From NCBI GenBank assembly GCA_002451165.1, contig DKBH01000052.1, positions 26,133 through 51,548 on the forward strand: 25,416 bases of DNA, read 5' to 3'. The number at the start of each line of letters is the position of its first letter. Within the stretch, counting starts at the first letter, position 1. The position numbers were made by a program, and so were the translations under genes. Positions 13,463-18,808 of the stretch are shown here, in pieces. The DNA comes from Nitrospiraceae bacterium UBA6905 (GTDB lineage Bacteria; Nitrospirota; Thermodesulfovibrionia; Thermodesulfovibrionales; UBA6898). Below the pieces are notes generated by a model. The model was not told the origin of the DNA and did not search any database. It saw nothing but the letters and a program-made list of their open reading frames with translations.

Positions 13463-13834
13463 CTATATCAGCTTTGCTGAATAAGGGTCACCGCGAACGC
13501 CAGAGCCTTTTAGCGGTCCTGCGAGGTTGATCTGCTGGAGCAACTGGAAGAAGAACGTACAGTTACATGAGTGGCCGGCTGGCCGGGCGTAGGAATCAAA
13601 TACTGCAGGAGCAAAAGCCCGAAGATCAACTGAAGACACCTGGCTTCCCTTAAATGATCGGAAAGCTTTGTATAGGTCCGCCAAGGAAACGCTAATGGTC
13701 GATCTTCCCCTGACATAGGAAATGGTTCTATTGGTTATCGACGTAATACGTGACGTGCCGCCGCTTGGGTTCGCGAACGTATGTCCCAGTGGTATTGCTT
13801 GCCGAATTGCCTGAATAAATTGAGTCTGCGTCAT
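13463..13834 (-). CDS. Conserved protein of unknown function, first of a two-gene pair
   Basis: 123 residues from the ATG at 13834; an upstream GTG at 13852 is possible. MTQTQFIQAIRQAIPLGHTFANPSGGTSRI, then short beta strands (RTISYVRGRSTISVSLADLY), then GHSCNCTFFFQLLQQI near the C-terminus. The first ~75 residues suggest a small alpha-beta nucleic-acid-binding fold; the CxC pair may bind metal. No Shine-Dalgarno is evident. It is paired with the 12916-13452 gene and followed by a GC-rich block. Confidence 0.6.
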   Translation of the reverse strand: MTQTQFIQAIRQAIPLGHTFANPSGGTSRITSITNRTISYVRGRSTISVSLADLYKAFRSFKGSQVSSVDLRAFAPAVFDSYARPAGHSCNCTFFFQLLQQINLAGPLKGSGVRGDPYSAKLI

Positions 13835-13869
13835 AAGCAGAATATACCACACGTGAGAGAATGAAGAAA

Positions 13870-14076
13870 CTAGATCGCCCCTTTGTCTCTGCTAAAGGCT
13901 TCGAGCCTTCGCTCCTCTTTGTCGTGACATTCGCAATCGCATTCGATCTGAATGATTATCGGCCGGCGCGGTTCGCTGTAGACTTTCAGCCAAGCGAGGC
14001 CGCGGCCCAGTAGGGGCCCCACGATCAACGCAATCACGAATGCCAATGCCCACAGCAGCATTCTTTTCCTCGTCAT
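13870..14076 (-). CDS. Small single-pass membrane protein
   Basis: 68 residues. Residues 7-30 (LLWALAFVIALIVGPLLGRGLAWL) form one membrane segment; the positive N-terminus MTRKRM suggests N-in topology. A soluble tail contains CDCECHDKEERR, a possible metal-binding cluster. It is the last gene of the ten-gene replication operon, with its ATG overlapping the previous stop (ATGA). Function unknown. Confidence 0.65.
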   Translation of the reverse strand: MTRKRMLLWALAFVIALIVGPLLGRGLAWLKVYSEPRRPIIIQIECDCECHDKEERRLEAFSRDKGAI

Positions 14077-14399
14077 AGTTCCTCCTCCTTCTGGTCTCTG
14101 AATCGGATCGAGCGGAGCATGGAAGCTCTCCCGGCTGCGGAATTGATCCAGCGCAGCGATCCCGGATAACAGCTTTCGTGTCGGTAAAGGCCCTGACCGA
14201 TATAGACCAGCCCCGTCTTGATCTCCCGACCGCAGACGTAGCAGGCCCCTGAGGATTCGCCAGCGGCCGCTGGAGCTTCAAGCGCGCCCGGACAGGTGTC
14301 TACACCCTCGGCGGCAGGCATTTTTCTATTTTTACTCTTGTTAAGTAGTTGTATAGTTCCGCAACTATCGGCATCAGAAGACCTTGAATCGGTTCTCAT
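14073..14399 (-). CDS. Small treble-clef/zinc-finger protein
   Basis: 108 residues from the ATG at 14399, chosen because AAGGAG lies five bases upstream; the internal ATG at 14321 has no ribosome-binding site. ACYVCGREIKTGLVYIGQGLYRHESCYP gives C53, C56, H74 and C77, a LIM/treble-clef-like zinc knuckle. The first 50 residues look disordered. It overlaps the YdjM-like gene by 26 bases and the next gene by four. Confidence 0.6.
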   Translation of the reverse strand: MRTDSRSSDADSCGTIQLLNKSKNRKMPAAEGVDTCPGALEAPAAAGESSGACYVCGREIKTGLVYIGQGLYRHESCYPGSLRWINSAAGRASMLRSIRFRDQKEEEL

Positions 14400-14859
14400 G
14401 GTACTCCTTCGAGTCGATGACTTTTTGCTCGTGCAGTGCCTTCCAGTTCCGCCGGGACGTGTCCAGGGTGAAGGACCCCATGACCACGAAGGCGATGAAA
14501 GCGATGATCCCGGATACCGCGAACTCCCCGGCTGATGCCGTCCTGAGTCGACCACCGAGAACGGTGATCCTGCGGGAATTCTCATCAAGGACCGGAACCC
14601 CCATCACGGTCAGGCTGTCCATGAGGAGATGCCCGATGATCACCCCGATGATGCAGTCACGCACCGGCGTTGACCACAGCAGGGGCAGAGCTGCCACCCA
14701 TAGGGCCACAGAATGAGTAACGCCCCGATGTTGCACGCGCTTGGGTGTGATCATCTCCGCGAGATCGGGAAGGATCGCCCCCAGTGTCGTTAGAATGTAA
14801 TTCAGGCCGAAGACTTTTGCTGTTGCGCTGCCTACGATGATGTGACTTGCCCACGTCAT
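14374..14859 (-). CDS. YdjM-like membrane-bound metal-dependent hydrolase (DUF457)
   Basis: 161 residues with about four membrane segments. It has ILPDLAEMITPKRVQHRGVTHSVALW and IIGHLLMDSLTVMGVPV. The HRGxTHS and GHLxxDxxT motifs are those of the YdjM/DUF457 family of inner-membrane putative metal hydrolases. In E. coli ydjM is LexA-controlled. Here the gene lies in an operon controlled by a LexA/CI-type repressor, which would likewise make it DNA-damage-inducible. Substrate unknown; lipids are a common guess. It overlaps the ATPase gene by four bases (ATGA). Confidence 0.85.
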   Translation of the reverse strand: MTWASHIIVGSATAKVFGLNYILTTLGAILPDLAEMITPKRVQHRGVTHSVALWVAALPLLWSTPVRDCIIGVIIGHLLMDSLTVMGVPVLDENSRRITVLGGRLRTASAGEFAVSGIIAFIAFVVMGSFTLDTSRRNWKALHEQKVIDSKEYHENRFKVF

Positions 14860-15479
14860 TTTCTTCCTCCTGCTCTTGTTCCTTGGAATATGTACCTGAA
14901 TGCGGCCGCCAGAAAGACCAGGTGATGAGCGCCGATCAGGGCGACCACGGTTATCATGATGGCGATTACGAAATAGGTGATGTCGAAGGTATCCGTCCCG
15001 GTCCCCAGGGAGTGAACCTTTGACTTGCTCAGCCGCACCTTGAGCTTGGGATTCAGATAGCTGTACCTCGTGCAGCCTATTACCGAAGACCGCGCCTTTT
15101 CCAGTAGGGACAGCACGATCTCGAGCTTTCGGGAGTCCTGCAGCCGTTCGGCATTGTCGATGACAAGGTAGAACTTCTCCGGCAGGGTACGCGTGAAGTA
15201 GTCCAGCCGCGCATCGAGGTTCTTCCCGAAAAGCCTATACTCCTTCACCCAGTCACCCGTCGGCAGCGTGGCATTGATAAAGACGCACCGCTCTCCGGCT
15301 TCCTCCAGCTTTTGAATAGTCTTCTGAAGAAAGGATGTCTTTCCGGTCGACGGCCCGCCCTCCACGATGACGCTTTCCCCGACCTTGAGGATCTCCGTGG
15401 TGTGCTTGCCGTTGTTGTACCGGTGAAGGTACAGGAAAGCCTTATCTTTGATTCTTTGAATCTTGGGGTACAGTCTCAT
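14856..15479 (-). CDS. P-loop ATPase with C-terminal membrane segment
   Basis: 207 residues. Walker A EGGPSTGKTSF (40-50), Walker B KFYLVIDNAERL (102-113) and a sensor-like SSVIGCTRY (131-139) form a small AAA/STAND-type ATPase core. A hydrophobic stretch (about 168-195) follows and would anchor it in the inner membrane with the ATPase inside. The order N-terminal ATPase then TM is also seen in Zot/pI proteins of filamentous phages, but no direct similarity is claimed. It overlaps the secreted protein gene upstream by 38 bases and YdjM-like downstream by four. Confidence 0.75.
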   Translation of the reverse strand: MRLYPKIQRIKDKAFLYLHRYNNGKHTTEILKVGESVIVEGGPSTGKTSFLQKTIQKLEEAGERCVFINATLPTGDWVKEYRLFGKNLDARLDYFTRTLPEKFYLVIDNAERLQDSRKLEIVLSLLEKARSSVIGCTRYSYLNPKLKVRLSKSKVHSLGTGTDTFDITYFVIAIMITVVALIGAHHLVFLAAAFRYIFQGTRAGGRK

Positions 15480-16074
15480 TCAGCATTCCCCTGAGCTGCG
15501 CGCGCCTGTCCGCGGGCACGTAGGCCAGAATCTTTTCGAGGATGTAGCCCACCTGCTCTTTTCTCAGCTCGTGGTCTTTCCTTTTCACGAGGTAGTCTGT
15601 CAGCTTCGAGTTATGGTCCTTCTGGTTGTCGACGCCGGCCGCAACCCGCTTCCCCATCCACTGCACTTCGTTGTAGAGGCCCTGTAGAATCCGGTCTTCC
15701 TCCAGGATGGCCTTCTGCTCAGACCTGTACTTCATGAGCAGGTCTGCAACGTCAAGCCGCAAGGTGCGCTCCTTCTGCGCCTCCTCGGCGCGCTTCTGGC
15801 TCCGCTCTGCGGGGCTGATCAGGGGCAGTGACGCGGAGATGCCGATTGAATAACGCGTCTTTGCCTGGTCAAGGGTTGTCGTACCCTCCTGGGTGAGCTC
15901 ACCGTAGGCAGCGGACCCCTTGGCCTCGACCTTGAGCTGCTTCAGGATGTTGCTGTTGATCGATCGCATTTCCTGAAGGTCAGCGTTGTTTGCAACAATG
16001 AAGTCAATGACTGACTCCGCCCTGGCGGCAGCCGGAAGCAGTGCCACCACGAGCAGCACAAAAAATATCTTCAT
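15442..16074 (-). CDS. Secreted coiled-coil protein resembling TolC/OEP outer-membrane efflux domain
   Basis: 210 residues. MKIFFVLLVVALLPAAARAE is a signal peptide. The mature part starts SVIDFIVANNADLQEMRSIN, like the N-terminal helix of TolC repeats, then a beta-like YSIGISASLPLISPAERSQKR, then a long helical pair (RAEEAQKERTLRLDVADLLM to EQVGYILEKIL) containing the GVDNQ-type turn. It corresponds to about half of a TolC protomer. It is unusual inside a phage replication operon, between RusA and the TM ATPase, overlapping both. A periplasmic or outer-membrane partner of that ATPase is possible. Confidence 0.55.
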   Translation of the reverse strand: MKIFFVLLVVALLPAAARAESVIDFIVANNADLQEMRSINSNILKQLKVEAKGSAAYGELTQEGTTTLDQAKTRYSIGISASLPLISPAERSQKRAEEAQKERTLRLDVADLLMKYRSEQKAILEEDRILQGLYNEVQWMGKRVAAGVDNQKDHNSKLTDYLVKRKDHELRKEQVGYILEKILAYVPADRRAQLRGMLNETVPQDSKNQR

Positions 16075-16481
16075 GAATGAACCTCCAATGTCTTTATCTC
16101 GATTCGCACTTCAGGCCTTCCGTACTGCTTGAACAGGTGGGCCTCGACTATCTGGCTGTCATCCGCATAGACGATTCCCTTCAGGGCGTCCTTGACCGCC
16201 TTTGCCAGGTTGTCGATGTCCGGCCTTTTCGTGTGATACGCGCCCTCTGCGCTTCTCCCCATCCCGAAGAAAAGGGAGATAGCGATAGGGGCCTTTGTCG
16301 CCTCTCTTATGCCGCGCTCTCTCATCTTTAGCCGTGCATGCCACGCGATCACCTCCTTGAATGATTTGCACTGTGCCGGGTCGTAGGCGCCGACGATGTT
16401 CTTCTGTCCATGCTTCCGGATGAAGAACCGTGGACGGGCCTGCGGCACCGGCTTTGTCTGAACCTCAAACGCTAACTGCAT
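16071..16481 (-). CDS. rusA: RusA Holliday-junction resolvase
   Basis: 136 residues from ATG 16481; a longer frame upstream is not supported. FEVQTKPVPQARPRFF opens the RusA fold, and KRPDIDNLAKAVKDALKGIVYADDSQIVEAHLFK carries D88, D90 and D107/D108, the acidic metal-binding triad. RusA resolves four-way junctions formed during phage recombination and replication. It overlaps the initiator gene by 17 bases and its TGA overlaps the next ATG. Confidence 0.93.
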   Translation of the reverse strand: MQLAFEVQTKPVPQARPRFFIRKHGQKNIVGAYDPAQCKSFKEVIAWHARLKMRERGIREATKAPIAISLFFGMGRSAEGAYHTKRPDIDNLAKAVKDALKGIVYADDSQIVEAHLFKQYGRPEVRIEIKTLEVHS

Positions 16482-17322
16482 GTTCTCCTTCGAGCTGCAG
16501 CCGGAATTCCCGGATGAGCTGTGCGATCTCCGCGCCGCTCTCCTCCCTGAGCTTTTCCCGTGCCTTCGTGTCCTGGCGCGCTCTATCAACTTTCGCGGCT
16601 TTGATCCGCGCGTCTTCCTTCAGTTTTTCGAGAAGGGGGGTGACGTCCTCGGCAAGCATTCCCTTCATGTAGGCAACGGGGCTACCGATGCTGTCGCGCC
16701 TGATCTCACCCCGGCTGATGCGGTAGACGAAGAGAAAGAGCTTTTCCGTGGGTATGCCTTTCGGGATGCTCAGGCATTGCGGGAAGAGCTGTTTTACCCT
16801 CTTTTCCAACTTCTCTCTCTCCTCCTCCAGCGTCAGGGTCTTCGCTCCTCCCTGAGAGAGAGATTTCTTTGAACTATCTTTAATACTTTCTTTAGGAGGC
16901 CGGGAACCGTTGCCGTTATTGGGTTTGCGGGGTGTTGGCTGCTCCATTATGGGAGTAGGAGATTGCTCCAATATTGGAGTAGGTAACTGCTCCACTTTGG
17001 GAGTAACCTTTGCTCCTTTTTTGGCGTATGCCTGCCACTTCTCGTGATCCTTCTGAAGCCTGTACCCGTCACCGGTGCGCTCGATCAGGCTGTGCTCCTG
17101 CAGCGATCGGAGCGCCCGGAAGACATGGCGCCCCTGTATCCCAGTGCGTTCGGTGAATTCCCTGTACGTGATGTGCCGGGCCTTCCTGTGCCAGCCATAG
17201 GTGAGGCGGATGATCACATCGAGGACCTGCCGGACTTCCCCAGGTATCCTGATCAGCGCGAGAGCTTCAAGGATCTCGTTGGCGATGGCTGTATAGCCAT
17301 TCTCCTTCTGCGGGCTCGCCAT
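16465..17322 (-). CDS. Lambda-O-like replication initiator
   Basis: 285 residues. The N-terminal winged-helix domain (about 8-92) reads NGYTAIANEILEALALIRIP, LDVIIRLTYGWHRKARHITY, TERTGIQGRHVFRALRSL, the Phage_rep_O pattern. A proline-rich linker (108-131) repeats EQLPTPI/EQSPTPI/EQPTP because it is encoded by the 24-bp iterons (see 16941-17016). The C-terminal half is charged and helical, the region that in lambda O contacts the helicase loader. No loader or helicase gene (P, DnaC, DnaB) is seen here, so host helicase is probably recruited directly. GGGGAGG precedes the ATG. Confidence 0.88.
   Translation of the reverse strand: MASPQKENGYTAIANEILEALALIRIPGEVRQVLDVIIRLTYGWHRKARHITYREFTERTGIQGRHVFRALRSLQEHSLIERTGDGYRLQKDHEKWQAYAKKGAKVTPKVEQLPTPILEQSPTPIMEQPTPRKPNNGNGSRPPKESIKDSSKKSLSQGGAKTLTLEEEREKLEKRVKQLFPQCLSIPKGIPTEKLFLFVYRISRGEIRRDSIGSPVAYMKGMLAEDVTPLLEKLKEDARIKAAKVDRARQDTKAREKLREESGAEIAQLIREFRLQLEGEHAVSV
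16941..17016. repeat. Iterons: probable replication origin inside the initiator gene
   Basis: Three dyad repeats GCTCCATTATGGGAGTAG, GCTCCAATATTGGAGTAG and GCTCCACTTTGGGAGTAA start at 16941, 16965 and 16989, exactly 24 bp apart. A fourth half-copy, GCTCC, is at 17012. An AT-rich tract (about 16861-16895) lies downstream in the gene's direction. Repeats within an O-type gene followed by AT-rich DNA is the lambda ori layout. Confidence 0.85.
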
Positions 17323-17340
17323 AACCTCCCCTGAGGGTCC

Positions 17341-17640
17341 TTACACTCCGGCGTGGACCGGCTCGCGCTCTTCCGGCTTCTTGCCATTACCGCCCTTGGT
17401 GTCCGCGGTGTCCTTGCCTGCCTCGTCGAACAGCTCGCCCTGGGCTGGGGTCACCGTAAGGCTGGCAACGTCGCCCTGCATCTGGATCAGCTTGAAGACG
17501 TTCTCCTTGCCTGACTGATCGGTTGCCATGAACTCGAGGGTCACCGAGACTTTGAGCTCGGAGTCGACGCCGACCTTCTTGATGTTGACCATCTGGGCGG
17601 CCACAGTGCCGAAGACAAAAACGGGATTCTGCATACTCAT
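17341..17640 (-). CDS. Small phage protein, unknown function
   Basis: 99 residues: SMQNPVFVFGTVAAQMVNIKKVGVDSELKVSVTLEFMATDQSGKENVFKLIQMQGDVASLTVTPAQGELF. It appears all-beta with a charged, disordered C-terminus. The beta-rich core recalls small single-strand-binding or recombination-accessory phage proteins but no family is assigned. Start overlaps the previous stop (ATGA). Confidence 0.65.
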   Translation of the reverse strand: MSMQNPVFVFGTVAAQMVNIKKVGVDSELKVSVTLEFMATDQSGKENVFKLIQMQGDVASLTVTPAQGELFDEAGKDTADTKGGNGKKPEEREPVHAGV

Positions 17641-17822
17641 ACCTCCGTGGTTTGATAAAGGCTCTCAAGAGCCGTGTTCTCATGGGCAGCTGGTGCAGCC
17701 CGTCGCTGTTCTTTCAGTGACTCCGCCAGGATGCGGAGGATTGCGCGAGCCTTGGTCTCCGCGATCTCGGCCGGGACCTGCTGAAAGCGGTAGACTGCCT
17801 TTCTGCGGGTTGCTTCTCTCAT
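17637..17822 (-). CDS. Small helical protein in cII-like position
   Basis: 61 residues, MREATRRKAVYRFQQVPAEIAETKARAILRILAESLKEQ..., basic and helical. It follows the Cro-like gene directly, where lambdoid phages carry cII-type regulators, but no helix-turn-helix is evident. Its ATG is three bases from operator-like site 17825-17840, which could control translation or transcription locally. Confidence 0.6.
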   Translation of the reverse strand: MREATRRKAVYRFQQVPAEIAETKARAILRILAESLKEQRRAAPAAHENTALESLYQTTEV

Positions 17823-17824
17823 CT

Positions 17825-17840
17825 GTCAGTTATTGCTTAC
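17825..17840. promoter_or_regulatory. Repressor operator-like site (internal)
   Basis: GTCAGTTATTGCTTAC, 13 of 16 to consensus, identical to the site at 9163-9178 and likewise placed over a stop codon and just before the next ATG. Confidence 0.65.
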
Positions 17841-18041
17841 ACCATCCACAAAAAAATAGCCGACCCTGACCCGCAGGGCATCGGCGATCTTCGCCAGCAT
17901 TGTGGCCTTCGGCACCTTACGCCCCTTTTCGATCTCGATGACGTATTCTCTCGCAGTGCCTGCCTTTGTAGCGAGCGCTTCCTGTGTAAGACCGAGCCTT
18001 TTTCTCCTTGTTCTGACGCGCTCAGGGCTGAAGTTTCTCAT
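17826..18041 (-). CDS. Cro-like XRE regulator
   Basis: 71 residues: RTRRKRLGLTQEALATKAGTAREYVIEIEKGRKVPKATMLAKIADALRVRVGYFF is a complete lambda-type helix-turn-helix (Q-E-A-L-A...T-A-R-E-Y-V-I-E-I-E). It is divergent from the LexA/CI-type repressor with two operators between them, the classic cI/cro arrangement, and leads the replication operon. AAAGGAGGTAACAGCC gives a strong ribosome-binding site. The C-terminal VSNN is encoded by an operator-like sequence. Confidence 0.88.
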   Translation of the reverse strand: MRNFSPERVRTRRKRLGLTQEALATKAGTAREYVIEIEKGRKVPKATMLAKIADALRVRVGYFFVDGVSNN

Positions 18042-18057
18042 GGCTGTTACCTCCTTT

Positions 18058-18073
18058 GTCCGCTATAGCTTAC
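18058..18073. promoter_or_regulatory. Repressor operator near Cro-like gene
   Basis: GTCCGCTATAGCTTAC, 14 of 16 to consensus, overlapping the -10 of the minus-strand promoter. Confidence 0.75.
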
Positions 18074-18095
18074 AAGAATACTCCTTGCCTGTCAA
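18067..18095 (-). promoter_or_regulatory. PR-like promoter of the replication operon
   Basis: On the minus strand a perfect TTGACA (18090-18095), a 17-bp spacer and a weak -10, TAAGCT (18067-18072), inside the operator 18058-18073. Confidence 0.6.
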
Positions 18096-18114
18096 TAAAA
18101 ATGTAAGCTATAAT
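18085..18114 (+). promoter_or_regulatory. Repressor promoter (PRM-like), leaderless
   Basis: TTGCCT (18085-18090), an 18-bp spacer and perfect TATAAT (18109-18114), then TGACAT and ATG at 18121. The start site is expected on or next to the A of ATG, and no Shine-Dalgarno exists. The operator 18103-18118 covers the -10, implying negative autoregulation. Confidence 0.75.
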
Positions 18115-18118
18115 TGAC
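18103..18118. promoter_or_regulatory. Repressor operator near the repressor gene
   Basis: GTAAGCTATAATTGAC, 13 of 16 to consensus, centre 45 bp from the 18058-18073 site. Confidence 0.7.
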
Positions 18119-18120
18119 AT

Positions 18121-18753
18121 ATGAAAAAGGTCGGTGAATACCTCAAGGAAAAACGAGAAGCGCGGGACATGTCTCTTCGTGACGCTGCCAAGGCTGCCGA
18201 CATCTCCCACCAGCATATAAAGGACATTGAGGAAGGGAAGAAGGTCCCAGCTTTCGACAGGGTAATGAACCTCCTGAAGGCCTACCATGCGGACGCGCAG
18301 GAATTCTTGCAGGCGACGGGTTACCTGCCTGTGAACGTCACGCCGACAGAACTGCCGAAGACAAGGACGGTTCCGCTTGTGTCCTGGGTGATCGCCGGCA
18401 AGTGGGAAGACTCACGCGGCGCCTTCCAGCCGGGCGACATTGAGGCCTGGATAGATACGGACGTAAAGGGCGCGGACGTATTCGCGCTGACTGTAAAAGG
18501 CGATTCTATGGAGCCCGAGTTTCAGGATGGGGACGTCATCATCGTGAACCCGCATATCAAGCCTGATTCCAATGACTACGTTGTCGTCAGAAACGAGGAA
18601 GACGAGGCGACCTTCAAGCAACTCAAGAAGTACGGCAAGGAACGAGTCCTTCACCCGCTTAATCCGAAGTATGAGGATATCCGGCTGTCAGAAGAGGTGC
18701 AGTATAAAATTGTGGGTAAGGTTGTTCAGAAGATAAAGACAAAAAGGTATTGA
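18121..18753 (+). CDS. LexA/CI-type phage repressor, self-cleaving
   Basis: 210 residues. Residues 4-60 are an XRE helix-turn-helix (MSLRDAAKAADISHQHIKDIEEGKKVP). The C-terminal S24 domain has the cleavage pair A92-G93 (SWVIAGKWED), S129 in VKGDSMEPEFQDGDVIIV and K166 in EATFKQL, the Ser-Lys dyad. RecA filaments formed on damaged DNA should trigger self-cleavage and derepress both minus-strand operons. It is divergent from the Cro-like gene. The mRNA is probably leaderless (promoter 18085-18114). All catalytic residues are intact, so regulation is likely functional. Confidence 0.94.
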   Translation: MKKVGEYLKEKREARDMSLRDAAKAADISHQHIKDIEEGKKVPAFDRVMNLLKAYHADAQEFLQATGYLPVNVTPTELPKTRTVPLVSWVIAGKWEDSRGAFQPGDIEAWIDTDVKGADVFALTVKGDSMEPEFQDGDVIIVNPHIKPDSNDYVVVRNEEDEATFKQLKKYGKERVLHPLNPKYEDIRLSEEVQYKIVGKVVQKIKTKRY

Positions 18754-18808
18754 TGAAAGTATTCGCGGTCACGGTATGACGTATAATTCAAAATAGTGAT
18801 GAATTGAT

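Noticed and set aside
14073..14588. Longer 171-codon start for the zinc-knuckle gene
   Set aside because: The extra N-terminus overlaps the YdjM-like gene extensively and lacks a ribosome-binding site, whereas ATG 14399 has AAGGAG at ideal spacing.
16071..16589. Longer start for rusA
   Set aside because: The upstream residues are Arg/Ser-rich antisense-like sequence from the overlapping initiator gene; the family starts at MQLAFEV.
16941..17016. CRISPR-like array (three regular repeats)
   Set aside because: The period is only 24 bp with 6-base spacers, in frame within a replication initiator gene; iterons explain it.
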